This document shows, piece after piece, positions 26,696 through 35,005 of a stretch of DNA of 64,000 bases; the stretch's first letter is position 1, and the number at the start of each line of letters is the position of its first letter. The stretch comes from Granulosicoccus antarcticus IMCC3135 (GTDB lineage Bacteria > Pseudomonadota > Gammaproteobacteria > Granulosicoccales > Granulosicoccaceae): positions 248,501-312,500 of the forward strand of contig NZ_CP018632.1 of the NCBI RefSeq assembly GCF_002215215.1. Reading direction: 5' to 3'. The notes under the pieces are model-generated. The model searched no databases. It was not told where the DNA came from and saw only the letters and a program-made list of their open reading frames with translations. The position numbers and the translations under genes were made by a program.

Positions 26696-27534
26696 CAGCC
26701 TTTCACTGCTCCTGAAGTAATGCCGCGAATCAACTGGCGCGAAAAGATCACATACATGACGAGTACCGGCAGAATGGCCACTGACAGGGCCGCGAGTACG
26801 GCTCCCCAGTTGACGGTGTATTGCCCGATGAATTGTTGAACGCCCAGTGTCACGGTGCGCGTCTCCTCTCCAGGGGAAAGAATCAGCGGGAACCACAGAT
26901 CGTTCCAGATGGGAATCATGGAAAAAACTGCAACGGTGGCAATGACTGGCCGAACCAGCGGGATCACGACTTCCAGAAAGATCCGGTATTCGGAGAGTCC
27001 GTCGATGCGTGCACTGTCCTTGATTTCGCGAGATACGGAACGCAGGAACTCGGAGAAAATGAAGATGGCGATTGGCAAGCCTTGCGCGGTATAAACCAGA
27101 ATCAGGGCGGTGAGCGTGTTGGCCAGTCCCAGCTCGACGATGAGATTCAGCAGCGCCACGGTACCCAGTCGAATGGGCACCATGATGCCCAGAATCAGAT
27201 AGATGCTGATGAGGCTGTTACCGCGAAACTCGTACTCTGATACGGCGTGCGCCGCCATGGCGCCAAACAGCAGTATGAGAAACAGCGAGACGCAGGTGAC
27301 CGTCAGACTGTTGCCGAAATACATCGGAAAATCGCTGTTTGTCAGTACGCTTTCATAGCCTTTGAACGAGAAGGCATCCCCGGTGGGCAGTCCCAGAGGA
27401 TCTCTGAATATGGCCTTGCGAGACTTGAGGCTGTTGATGACGATCAAGACCAGCGGGAACAGGGCCAGTGCCGTCCACAACAACAGGACGGTGTGGATAC
27501 CGGCGCTGCCGATTGCATTGCGAGTGCGGCTCAT
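26695..27534 (-). CDS. ABC sugar transporter permease (MalG type)
   Basis: The 279-aa inner-membrane protein has six predicted helices and the EAA motif DSARIDGLSEYRIFLEVV followed by IPLVRP, which contacts the ATPase. It overlaps the upstream permease gene by four bases and the downstream ATPase gene by one, showing a tightly coupled operon. Confidence 0.9.
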   Translation of the reverse strand: MSRTRNAIGSAGIHTVLLLWTALALFPLVLIVINSLKSRKAIFRDPLGLPTGDAFSFKGYESVLTNSDFPMYFGNSLTVTCVSLFLILLFGAMAAHAVSEYEFRGNSLISIYLILGIMVPIRLGTVALLNLIVELGLANTLTALILVYTAQGLPIAIFIFSEFLRSVSREIKDSARIDGLSEYRIFLEVVIPLVRPVIATVAVFSMIPIWNDLWFPLILSPGEETRTVTLGVQQFIGQYTVNWGAVLAALSVAILPVLVMYVIFSRQLIRGITSGAVKG

Positions 27535-28475
27535 GAATCGTACCGTTGCAGTTTGCGCTGGACACCGAACAGGTAGAAGCCCACGCCGATCAGAATAATG
27601 AAGAACAGTGCGGAGGCGACTGTGGCTCCCATATGTTCATCTCCCAGTTGCGCCTGAAAGCCGAAAAAGCTGCGGAACAGGAAAGTGCCCATGACATCGG
27701 TGGAGAAATTAGGGCCTGCCAGACCACCTTGCAGCGTATAAATGATGTCGAAGCTGGCAGTGAAGTTGCCGATATAGGTCAGGATACCCACCAAGCCCAG
27801 TGTGGGCAGGATCAAGGGTAGTTTGACCTTCCAGAATATCCACCAGCCGTTCAGACCATCGATGCGTGCAGCCTCGATGGTCTCTTCGGGAATGTTCAGC
27901 AGGGCGGCGTAGAACAACATCAGCGGAATGCCGACGTATTGCCAGATAGAGATGAGAGTGACGGTGAGCAGGGCGCTGCTCTCCAGCCCCAACCAGGGTT
28001 GGAACCAGTGTCCGATACCCAGTGCCTGCATGGCTGAGGAGGTGACGCCCCAGGTGGGTGAGAGCATCAATTGCCAGATGAATCCCACCACCACCACCGA
28101 TAGCAGGGTGGGCAGGAAGAATACCGTGCGATAGATGGCGGCACCCTTCAGGGTGGGAATGCTCAGTAGCGCGGCCAGTGTCAGTGCAATCGGATTCTGG
28201 ATCAGCATGTGCAGCAGGAACAACAGGACATTGTTCTTGAAGGCATTCCAGAACTGCTCAGCCCAGTACGGTTCGCCAAGTAGTTTTGTGTAGTTGGCAA
28301 GACCGATGAATTTGTCTGCCCCATCGGCGCTTACGTACAGTGAAAGACGCAGCGATTCGATGATGGGGTAGATGGCAAAGACGGTGTAGATCAGCGTGGC
28401 CGGTGCCAGAAAAACGAAGATGTACCAGCGCTTTGCAGCCTTGTGGGTGGCGACAGGTTTTGAGGTCGGGTTCAC
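27531..28475 (-). CDS. ABC sugar transporter permease (MalF type)
   Basis: The 314-aa inner-membrane protein has six predicted helices (first one WYIFVFLAPATLIYTVFAIY) and the EAA motif EAARIDGLNGWWIFWKVKLP. It is the partner of the MalG-type permease. The 163-base gap to the binding-protein gene may hold a structure that sets lower expression of the membrane genes, as is usual for such operons. Confidence 0.9.
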   Translation of the reverse strand: MNPTSKPVATHKAAKRWYIFVFLAPATLIYTVFAIYPIIESLRLSLYVSADGADKFIGLANYTKLLGEPYWAEQFWNAFKNNVLLFLLHMLIQNPIALTLAALLSIPTLKGAAIYRTVFFLPTLLSVVVVGFIWQLMLSPTWGVTSSAMQALGIGHWFQPWLGLESSALLTVTLISIWQYVGIPLMLFYAALLNIPEETIEAARIDGLNGWWIFWKVKLPLILPTLGLVGILTYIGNFTASFDIIYTLQGGLAGPNFSTDVMGTFLFRSFFGFQAQLGDEHMGATVASALFFIILIGVGFYLFGVQRKLQRYDS

Positions 28476-28638
28476 TGGTCAGATACTCCCGTCAGCGGAC
28501 TTGAGAATCTCCATAGACCTGGGCTTGTGTGACTGAATCGCTGGAGTTGCATGAATGTTGAGATCGGGTTTTCAGAATGCAAAAGCGGGTGCGTCAACGT
28601 CGTATCGTAGCGTTGACGCACCGGTTGCAACTCAGAAC

Positions 28639-29889
28639 TCAGGGCTTGTACCAGCCATCGATATTGGCTTGAGCATCGGCCGCGGCGGCTTCTGGTGTCA
28701 TGCTGCCGTTGATGACGTTCGCTGTCAGCGTCCACAGGTGATTGCCCAGCGCAGGTTCGCCGCGAGACAGTATCTGGTGAGCCACACGGATAGTCGGTTC
28801 ACATTGCTCACGCATGGCAATGAACTCCTTGGCCAGATCGTTCTCTACCGTGATCTCGTGAGTGCCCAGTGAAAAGAAACCCGGTGCCGCATTGGTCAGC
28901 AGTGCCGCAAATTCGGCCCCCGTTGTCCATTCAAGGAAGGTTCTGGCCGCTTCTTGGTTCTTGCTGGCTGCATTCATGCCGATGCCAATGTCAGTGTGAT
29001 CACTGATATAGCATTTGCTGTCAGCATCCTTGGCAGGTGGCGCAAATGCGCCCAATTCAAATTCAGCAAACTCCTGAAAGCCTGTGATCTCCCACGATCC
29101 CGTGGGATAGATGGCGGCACGACCCAGCGTGAACAGGTTCTGGCTGTCGGTATAGGATTGAGCCTGATAGCCGTTACCCAGATACGGAATCCACTTTTCC
29201 ATCTGGCGAAAGCCTTCGACGAAAGGCTCGTCAGTGAACTTGGCCTCGCCCTTGAGCAGAGCCAGTCGACCTTCTTCGCCTGCCCAGTAGGTTGGGCCAA
29301 TATTGGTGTAGCCCATGGTGGCCGCTTCCCATTGGTCTTTCGTACCCATGGCCATGGGTATGTAGCTACCCTCATCTTTGATCTTGTCGAGTGCTGCATA
29401 GAATTCGGCTTCGGTCTTTGGAACCTCGATTCCCAACTCTGCAAAGGCGTCCTTGTTGTACATGAAGCCATGGATGACCGAGGCCATGGGAACACAGAAA
29501 GTTGCATCGCCTGCATCAGTGGACCAGGCGCTTTTGGCAACGTCAGAAAAATTCTCGAGGCCTGGCAGATCTTTGATATCAGCCAGATCACCGGCATCGT
29601 ACATAGCCAATGCGTTGTCAAACGGGCGGCAGGTTATGATGTCACCTGCGGTACCGCCCGCCAGGCGTGCGTTCAAGGCGGCGTTGTATTCAGTGGCGGT
29701 GGTGGGTTTGAACTGCACCTCGATGTCCGGGTGTTCCGATTCGAATGCGGGCAGAATCTTTTCATCCCAGATAGCCTGATCTTCAGCCCGCCAGCTCTCG
29801 ATGGAGATAACGGTCTTGTCGGCCAGGGCGATGCCTGACAGACTGATACCGACAATCATTGCTGCCGTGTTGAGTGCGAATGCGCGCAT
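28639..29889 (-). CDS. extracellular sugar-binding protein of the amino-sugar ABC transporter
   Basis: The 416-aa protein has a signal peptide (ALNTAAMIVGISLSGIALA, cleaved before DKTV) and the fold features of family 1 solute-binding proteins (AGGTAGDIITCRPF, YNKDAFAELGIEVPKTEAEF, YPTGSWEITGFQEF). It should capture a sugar in the periplasm and hand it to the two permeases. ATG 29889 is supported by AAGGAGAA upstream. Its neighbours nagB, nagA and murQ point to N-acetylglucosamine, N-acetylmuramate or a chitin/peptidoglycan fragment as ligand, which is inference. Confidence 0.88.
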   Translation of the reverse strand: MRAFALNTAAMIVGISLSGIALADKTVISIESWRAEDQAIWDEKILPAFESEHPDIEVQFKPTTATEYNAALNARLAGGTAGDIITCRPFDNALAMYDAGDLADIKDLPGLENFSDVAKSAWSTDAGDATFCVPMASVIHGFMYNKDAFAELGIEVPKTEAEFYAALDKIKDEGSYIPMAMGTKDQWEAATMGYTNIGPTYWAGEEGRLALLKGEAKFTDEPFVEGFRQMEKWIPYLGNGYQAQSYTDSQNLFTLGRAAIYPTGSWEITGFQEFAEFELGAFAPPAKDADSKCYISDHTDIGIGMNAASKNQEAARTFLEWTTGAEFAALLTNAAPGFFSLGTHEITVENDLAKEFIAMREQCEPTIRVAHQILSRGEPALGNHLWTLTANVINGSMTPEAAAADAQANIDGWYKP

Positions 29890-30021
29890 GGAGTTCTCCT
29901 TTATCATTGGTTCCTGCCAAACAGTCACTGGATACTATCGCCTTTGTGATCGTGCGTAAAATCAAACTTCGAATGGCTTAATCTGTTCTCTTCGTTTTCA
30001 CGACAACACAGGATCGATGGC
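29890..30021. promoter_or_regulatory. divergent promoter region of the amino-sugar operons
   Basis: The 132 bases between the two start codons must contain promoters for both operons, because no other upstream space exists. No obvious operator palindrome was found, and no regulator gene is adjacent. Confidence 0.5.
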
Positions 30022-30894
30022 ATGGCGGTGATCATGACGGTAGACGGCGGCGGCAGCCGCTGTCGTCTGGCAGCGTTTGATGAGGCAGGTGGGGAGCTTG
30101 CGCGGATAACGGTGAACGAACATGCCAGCTTGTCGCTAGGTGTCACGCAGGCCTGGCAGCACGTGGAGCAAGGCATGGTTCAAATGCGGCAGGTGTTGCA
30201 GTTGGCTGCTGACTGGTTGCCGGACAAGCTGGTTCTGGGATTGGCAGGTTCGCTGCAGGAGAGTCGGCGGCGCGAGTTTCTGTCTCTGATGCCCGGCAGT
30301 CTGGACTGCACACTGGTAACCGACGGTCATGCGCAATTGATGGGTGCCAGTGGTGGTCGGCCCGGAGTCTGTCTGGCCATCGGTACCGGCAGTGTGTTGC
30401 ATTGGCTGGATGATCAGGGCAAGCCGGGCATGGTGGGTGGCTGGGGTTTTCCGGCAGGTGATGAAGCTTCAGGCGCCTGGTTTGGTTTACGACTGGTGCA
30501 GTGCTATCTCTGGCATTTTGATGGCAAGCGCCATGAAAGCACGCTCATGAAAGTCGCCGAGGAGCGCATCGGCAACAACATCTCCTCCATCCAGCAATGG
30601 AGCACACAATGTCGATCAGGTGAGCTGGCAACGTTGGCACCGCTGGTTTTCGAACATGCTGCACAGGGTGATGAACTGGCCTTGTCGATCCTGCAAGAGG
30701 CCGCCGAGCATGCTTTGTCGCTGGTGAGTCTGGCACCTGAAAACTTGCCGGTCTATATCGTCGGAGGCGTGGGGGAGCAGCTGCGCGAGTTGCTGGTTGA
30801 ACGTCTGGGGTCGCGGGTGGCAGCGGCACAGGGTGATGCCTTGAGGGGACTGTGGCAATTGTCACGAATCAGTGAGAAGGGAGAAACAACATGA
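30022..30894 (+). CDS. BadF/BcrA-type ATPase, probable N-acetylglucosamine kinase
   Basis: The 290-aa protein belongs to the sugar-kinase-like ASKHA fold. It has a phosphate-1 motif (MTVDGGGSRCRLAAFD), a phosphate-2 motif (LAIGTGSVLHW), the sugar-side segment GWGFPAGDEASGAWFG and an adenosine motif (VYIVGGVGEQL). These match GlcNAc kinases of the BadF/BadG/BcrA family. It starts the rightward operon and overlaps nagA by four bases, so it most likely phosphorylates the imported amino sugar. AGGA lies eight bases before the ATG. Confidence 0.82.
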   Translation: MAVIMTVDGGGSRCRLAAFDEAGGELARITVNEHASLSLGVTQAWQHVEQGMVQMRQVLQLAADWLPDKLVLGLAGSLQESRRREFLSLMPGSLDCTLVTDGHAQLMGASGGRPGVCLAIGTGSVLHWLDDQGKPGMVGGWGFPAGDEASGAWFGLRLVQCYLWHFDGKRHESTLMKVAEERIGNNISSIQQWSTQCRSGELATLAPLVFEHAAQGDELALSILQEAAEHALSLVSLAPENLPVYIVGGVGEQLRELLVERLGSRVAAAQGDALRGLWQLSRISEKGETT

Positions 30895-32036
30895 GGGCAA
30901 CAGAAACACTTGGCCGCTGGTTGCGTTCCGATGGCTGGTTTGATGGGGTGTGTCTGCACGACAGAATGGTCAGCGGATTTCGTCCGGATGCGGCCGGTGC
31001 CAAGGGGCCTCTTTTCATTCCTGCGCCACTGGACTTGCATGTGCATGGCGGCGGTGGGGCTGATGTAATGCAAGGCGACGAGGCTCTACGCACCGTACTG
31101 CACACGCATGCCCGGCATGGCACAGCAGGATTGCTGGCAACTTCGGTCACGGCACCCTTGGAGGCTATTGATGACTTCCTGGCGAGCGTGGCTCGTGTGG
31201 CAAAGCAGCTTGAGCTATCCACCCGTGACAGTCAGGCGGGGGATGAATCACTAACACTGAGCGGCGCCCGTTTGCTTGGAGTGCATCTGGAAGGGCCTTT
31301 CATCAGTCCCGACAAACTGGGCGCACAACCGAATTTTCCAGCACCACTGGATCTTGCAAAGCTGGAAACCTGGTTCAAGACGGGGCTGGTCAAGGTCATA
31401 ACCTACGCCCCCGAACTGGATCCGGGCACGCAAGTGCCCGGGCTATGTCAGCGTTACGGGGTCAGGGCACAGATTGGTCATACCTTGTGCAGCTGGGCTC
31501 AGGCTGCACAGGCCATGGCGGCAGGGGCTGGCGTTACTCATCTATACAATGCCATGAGTCCGGTTCTGCATCGCGGGGGTGGTGCTGCCGTTGCAGCGCT
31601 TGCCTATGCCACACATGCGGAAGTCATTACTGATGGCATCCATGTGGACAAGGCGGCATTTGATGCTGCCAGACGCTCTATAGACGGTCTTTACAGTATT
31701 ACCGATGCGACCGCCGCCGCCGGCATGCCCGACGGTGAGTACCAGCTGGGTTCCCTGACCATCAGCAAGACCGGTCATCGTGTCGAACTGCCCGATGGTA
31801 CTTTGGCTGGCAGTTGTCTGACTCAGCAGCGTTCTGTTCAGGTGCTGCGTGGCTGGGGTCTGAGTTGGGCAGAGATTGCCGGCTTGAGCAGCACGGTGCC
31901 AGCGCAGTGGTTACAGCGCACAGACTATGGCCTCATTGCGCCTGAGGCGCATGCCAGTTGGCTTGAAATCAATAACGATGAGCCGGATGCCCTCTGGCTC
32001 AATGGAATTCGGCATACCCTGGAGACATTGCCATGA
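30891..32036 (+). CDS. nagA: N-acetylglucosamine-6-phosphate deacetylase
   Basis: The 381-aa amidohydrolase removes acetate from GlcNAc-6-phosphate. Motifs: DLHVHGGGGADVMQ with the metal-site HxH, HLEGPFISPDKLGAQ with the metal-binding Glu, GHTLCSWAQ, THLYNAMSP and the catalytic Asp in ITDATAAAGMPDG. The length is normal. It overlaps both neighbours by four bases (ATGA-type), so kinase, deacetylase and etherase are made together; its product feeds NagB from the divergent operon. Confidence 0.93.
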   Translation: MRATETLGRWLRSDGWFDGVCLHDRMVSGFRPDAAGAKGPLFIPAPLDLHVHGGGGADVMQGDEALRTVLHTHARHGTAGLLATSVTAPLEAIDDFLASVARVAKQLELSTRDSQAGDESLTLSGARLLGVHLEGPFISPDKLGAQPNFPAPLDLAKLETWFKTGLVKVITYAPELDPGTQVPGLCQRYGVRAQIGHTLCSWAQAAQAMAAGAGVTHLYNAMSPVLHRGGGAAVAALAYATHAEVITDGIHVDKAAFDAARRSIDGLYSITDATAAAGMPDGEYQLGSLTISKTGHRVELPDGTLAGSCLTQQRSVQVLRGWGLSWAEIAGLSSTVPAQWLQRTDYGLIAPEAHASWLEINNDEPDALWLNGIRHTLETLP

Positions 32037-32932
32037 ACCTTGCGCCCACTGAAAGTATTGATTCTGCTTCGAAGGATCTTGATCTGAAATCCAACGTCCA
32101 GATTCTCGATGCTCTGCTCGACAGTCAACAGCGTGCCGTTGATGCTGTTCGTCAGGTCAGAGACTCGCTGGATGTTGCCGTCGTCTCGGCGACACATCGT
32201 CTGCAGAGCGGGCATGGGCGGTTGATTCTTGCTGGTGCTGGCGCCTCAGGCCGATTGGCGGTTCAGGATGGTGCAGAGATGTGGCCCACCTACGGCTGGC
32301 CGCATGAGCGTTTGCTGCTGTGCATGGCAGGTGGCAGTGAGGCTTTGTTGGCCAGTGTTGAGGGTGTTGAAGACGATGCGGATGCAGCCATGGCTGATGT
32401 GGCAACAGCCGCCGTTGGTGAGCATGATGTTGTCATCGCTCTGGCAGCCAGTGGCTCGTCGCCCTGGAGCTGTGCCTGGCTGGAGGCATCACGCAAACGC
32501 GGTGCGCTGACAATCGGTATGTCTAACAATCCGGATACACGACTGTTACGTGCGGCTGAATGTCCCATCTGGCTGGATAGTGGTGCAGAAGTGCTGGCAG
32601 GCTCGACGCGTATGGCTGCCGGAACGGCTCAGAAGATTGCTCTCAATCTTTTCAGCACCAACCTGATGATCCGCATGAACCGGACTTATGGCAATCTGAT
32701 GGTGGACATGGCTGCCGTCAACAAAAAGCTGGATCAGCGGCGAATCCGTTTGTTACAAGGGGTATTGCCTGATGTTGATGACCAGCGGGCCGCTGTGGCT
32801 ATTGAAGCGGCTGGCGGTTGGGTAAAGTTGGCAGCGCTGGTTGCATTGGGTGACACGGCAGAGGTCGGTCGGCAACGACTCGATAGTCACCAAGGCTCAT
32901 TGCGAGCAGCAATGGCGGAGATTAACGCTTAG
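32033..32932 (+). CDS. murQ: N-acetylmuramic acid 6-phosphate etherase
   Basis: The 299-aa SIS-domain enzyme cleaves the lactyl ether of MurNAc-6-phosphate to give GlcNAc-6-phosphate and lactate. Family motifs are GAGASGRLAVQDGAE, VEGVEDDADAA with the catalytic Glu, ALAASGSSPW and the signature GSTRMAAGTAQKIALN followed by GNLMVDM. It is the third gene of the operon. Its presence shows that MurNAc, and so peptidoglycan-derived sugar, is a likely substrate of this locus. Confidence 0.92.
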   Translation: MNLAPTESIDSASKDLDLKSNVQILDALLDSQQRAVDAVRQVRDSLDVAVVSATHRLQSGHGRLILAGAGASGRLAVQDGAEMWPTYGWPHERLLLCMAGGSEALLASVEGVEDDADAAMADVATAAVGEHDVVIALAASGSSPWSCAWLEASRKRGALTIGMSNNPDTRLLRAAECPIWLDSGAEVLAGSTRMAAGTAQKIALNLFSTNLMIRMNRTYGNLMVDMAAVNKKLDQRRIRLLQGVLPDVDDQRAAVAIEAAGGWVKLAALVALGDTAEVGRQRLDSHQGSLRAAMAEINA

Positions 32933-33054
32933 GGGGAGGCGGCGGCGGGGCATGAAACGGATAGTTACTTGCTTCGCGATCCCTCAAGGGCTTGTATAAC
33001 TGTTATTCAGCTTGATCAGGAAAGGGACGGAGTAGTCTTTCTGAAGTTTTCCTG

Positions 33055-33106
33055 GTGCGGTGAAGCATTCAGCAAACCATTCATGGGTTTGCATGCTCCA
33101 CCGCAC
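33055..33106. terminator. bidirectional hairpin between convergent genes
   Basis: A long stem GTGCGGTG...CACCGCAC continues inward as AGCAT/ATGCT and GCAAACC/GGGTTTGC around a short loop. It lies between murQ and the convergent gene at 33126, where a two-way terminator would be expected. No strong T-run follows on either strand. Confidence 0.5.
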
Positions 33107-33125
33107 TCATTATTCAGGCGGTGGC

Positions 33126-33656
33126 TTAGTTGGCCAATGCCTGCAGCTTCTCCAGTGTTGGCCCGATGATCGGGTGTACTACTTCGGCTACGCCGGGAAT
33201 GGCAGTTACTTTCTCGATCAAGGGCTGCAAGGCTGCAATGCCATTGTTGAGAACAGCACTGATAGGACCTTTGGCAGCTTCTGGCAAACGTGTGATGACA
33301 TCACTCAGGCCACTCAGTGGGGCCGTTGCTGCCTTGATGTCTGGCACGGCCGATGTGGCAGATTCGACGTCTGTAATGCCTGAAAGCGCCTCTGTTGTCG
33401 AACCGAACACACCTTCCAGTGCGCTGGTTATCTTGCTCAGATCAACACCTGCAGGCGCGGCATTTTTAGCCGCTTGAAGTGCCTCGGCGCTCACTGTCGT
33501 GGCTTGCTCGGTGGCTTGCTCGGTGGCTTGTTCGGTGACTTGGGACGCCGTGTTCTGAGCTGTGGCAACGGCATCGCCTGCGTCGTTGTTGCTCAGATAC
33601 TGTCTGCCAAACCAGGCTAGTACAACAACGACTGCCAGAGGTATTAACCATTTCAT
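33126..33656 (-). CDS. membrane-anchored hypothetical protein with Thr-Glu-Gln-Ala repeats
   Basis: The 176-aa product has an N-terminal membrane helix (MKWLIPLAVVVVLAWFG), then TEQATEQATEQATT encoded by 12-bp tandem repeats. A helical domain follows, rich in Ala, Ser and Leu (ISALEGVF-like stretches, IPGVAEVVHPIIGPTLEKL). It is probably periplasmic and tethered to the inner membrane. The family is not recognised. The ATG overlaps the stop of a tiny upstream frame (TGATG). Confidence 0.6.
   Translation of the reverse strand: MKWLIPLAVVVVLAWFGRQYLSNNDAGDAVATAQNTASQVTEQATEQATEQATTVSAEALQAAKNAAPAGVDLSKITSALEGVFGSTTEALSGITDVESATSAVPDIKAATAPLSGLSDVITRLPEAAKGPISAVLNNGIAALQPLIEKVTAIPGVAEVVHPIIGPTLEKLQALAN
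33499..33534 (-). repeat. three 12-bp tandem repeats
   Basis: GTGGCTTGCTCG (plus strand) occurs three times in a row, the third with one change. It encodes the repeated ATEQ residues of the membrane-anchored protein. Confidence 0.85.
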
Positions 33657-33742
33657 CAGACTGCTACCTGTTGACTGGCAGTGTCGATCAAGGCATCAGT
33701 AGCGGCAGGGCTGCTGGTCGAATTCATCAGATAGAATGACAT
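33656..33742 (-). CDS. possible 28-residue peptide, coupled to the next gene
   Basis: From ATG 33742 the frame reads MSFYLMNSTSSPAATD and ends at a TGA that overlaps the ATG of the membrane-anchored protein. GGAG lies six bases before the ATG. It may be a real small protein or a translated leader that drives the downstream gene. No family resemblance. Confidence 0.4.
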   Translation of the reverse strand: MSFYLMNSTSSPAATDALIDTASQQVAV

Positions 33743-34086
33743 GTGTAACTCCATGGGTTTTGCAACTTCTGGCACCACTAGGATGTAGGGGGCCTTGCGG
33801 GTTGTGTCTTTAACGCGAATGATACTACCGGCATCTGCTGGGACGAGGAATATGACTCTGTGAAGTACATAGTTTACAAACCTTTCACAAACTGCCCGGA
33901 TATAGGTGAATCGTAGCAGTGGTGGGGGTTAGAGCATGAGTAACATATGGCATTTAGCTTTTTTCGGCCATTTCACAGATCAAGCATGAGCCTCTGCTGG
34001 TCGATAGGAGATTGGCGAGGCGGCATGATTAGCTGTTTGCTGCCAACTACGCGATATTTAATTGCAAAAACGAAAGGTGCTAATAC
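33743..34086. other. intergenic region upstream of the chemosensory cluster
   Basis: About 340 bases separate the divergent small gene and the first chemosensory gene. No supported reading frame is present. The part before 34087 is AT-rich (around 34050-34080) with AAAGGTG as ribosome-binding site, so it probably carries the promoter of the che operon. Confidence 0.4.
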
Positions 34087-34461
34087 ATGAAGCTGGATAG
34101 TGCTGAACCAGAGAGTGAGCTGCAAGAGGGGAGCGATAAGGACCCTATTGTCCGGGCCGCAGTCGAGAAACTGCGGCTAGGTGAGTCTGACACGGGCATG
34201 AATGATCACGATATACGGGCTTCGTTGACCATAATCAATGGCTACAGTTCGGCATTGGAATCAAGCTTCCAGGAGCTCAGAGATCTGTATAACGAGACTC
34301 TCGAGCAAAAAGACGGATTTACAGACGAAGCACGTAGTGCTCGGCTCATGACATTGGAAGCAGATTGTCGTTTTTGCCTTTCCCGGATGTGCGGTTCTGT
34401 GGCCAAACTCAAGGAACGTCTTCAAAGTGAAGGCGTGTGGCAAGTTTCCTCTCAGAATTAG
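34087..34461 (+). CDS. small HisKA-like protein at head of chemosensory operon
   Basis: The 124-aa soluble protein has a segment DHDIRASLTIINGYSSAL near residue 40 that resembles the phosphoacceptor helix of histidine kinases (HxxR-x-L), followed by a second helix (FQELRDLYNETLEQ) and a third near the end (SRMCGSVAKLKERL). No ATP-binding domain is present. It might be a docking or phosphotransfer partner for CheA or the receiver gene 12 bases downstream. The family is not firmly identified; helical content and operon position are what can be seen. Confidence 0.5.
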   Translation: MKLDSAEPESELQEGSDKDPIVRAAVEKLRLGESDTGMNDHDIRASLTIINGYSSALESSFQELRDLYNETLEQKDGFTDEARSARLMTLEADCRFCLSRMCGSVAKLKERLQSEGVWQVSSQN

Positions 34462-34473
34462 ATCGGAGCCCTC

Positions 34474-34899
34474 ATGAATTCTCCAGCACGTGCTGCCGTG
34501 GGTAACTTGGTCAATGAACTTGTTCTGGTTGATGATGACAAGCTGACTGTCGAAATAGTGTCCTGGATTGTCAAGAAGAGTTCGTATCAATCGACATTAT
34601 TCACAAACGCCGATGAAGCCCTGGCGTATTTGAGAATCAACACACCGAAGTTACTGGTGGTTGATTTTTACATGCCACAAATAACAGGTCTTGAATTCAT
34701 CACAGAATTGCACGCCTGCTCGGATCTTTCACGCACATCGGTGTACCTGTGCTCAGCTGTTTCGCCTTCATTCGAAGACAGCAAGTTACTGGCGTCAATG
34801 AACGTGCAAACATTGGAAAAGCAGTTGATATGCGATAGGAAACAGCTAGGCGTATTACTCGAAGAGAAGCTGGAAATCATACCGGCAAAGATTATCTAA
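34474..34899 (+). CDS. single-domain response regulator (receiver)
   Basis: The 141-aa protein is a receiver domain. The acidic pair is in LVLVDDDKLTV, the phosphorylation Asp in LLVVDFYMPQITGLEFI, and the switch residue in VYLCSAV (Ser/Cys region). The usual Lys is probably in TLEKQLI. It has no output domain, so it should act as a phosphate carrier or protein-binding switch in the chemosensory pathway. Confidence 0.75.
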   Translation: MNSPARAAVGNLVNELVLVDDDKLTVEIVSWIVKKSSYQSTLFTNADEALAYLRINTPKLLVVDFYMPQITGLEFITELHACSDLSRTSVYLCSAVSPSFEDSKLLASMNVQTLEKQLICDRKQLGVLLEEKLEIIPAKII

Positions 34900-35005
34900 C
34901 GCCCGTGATGCAGCAAGTAGTTCAGTGTCTCTCCATCGTGTCGATAGCTGATCAGGGTTAAGGTTTTCCCTAGCGGCAGGTTACAGATACCGAGACATTA
35001 GTTTT

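Noticed and set aside
28954-29838. 294-codon open frame opposite the sugar-binding protein
   Set aside because: It is the mirror of a clear binding-protein gene with good start, signal peptide and family motifs.
33499-33534. Short tandem repeat as a CRISPR array
   Set aside because: The 12-bp units have no spacers and encode a regular peptide repeat within a gene.
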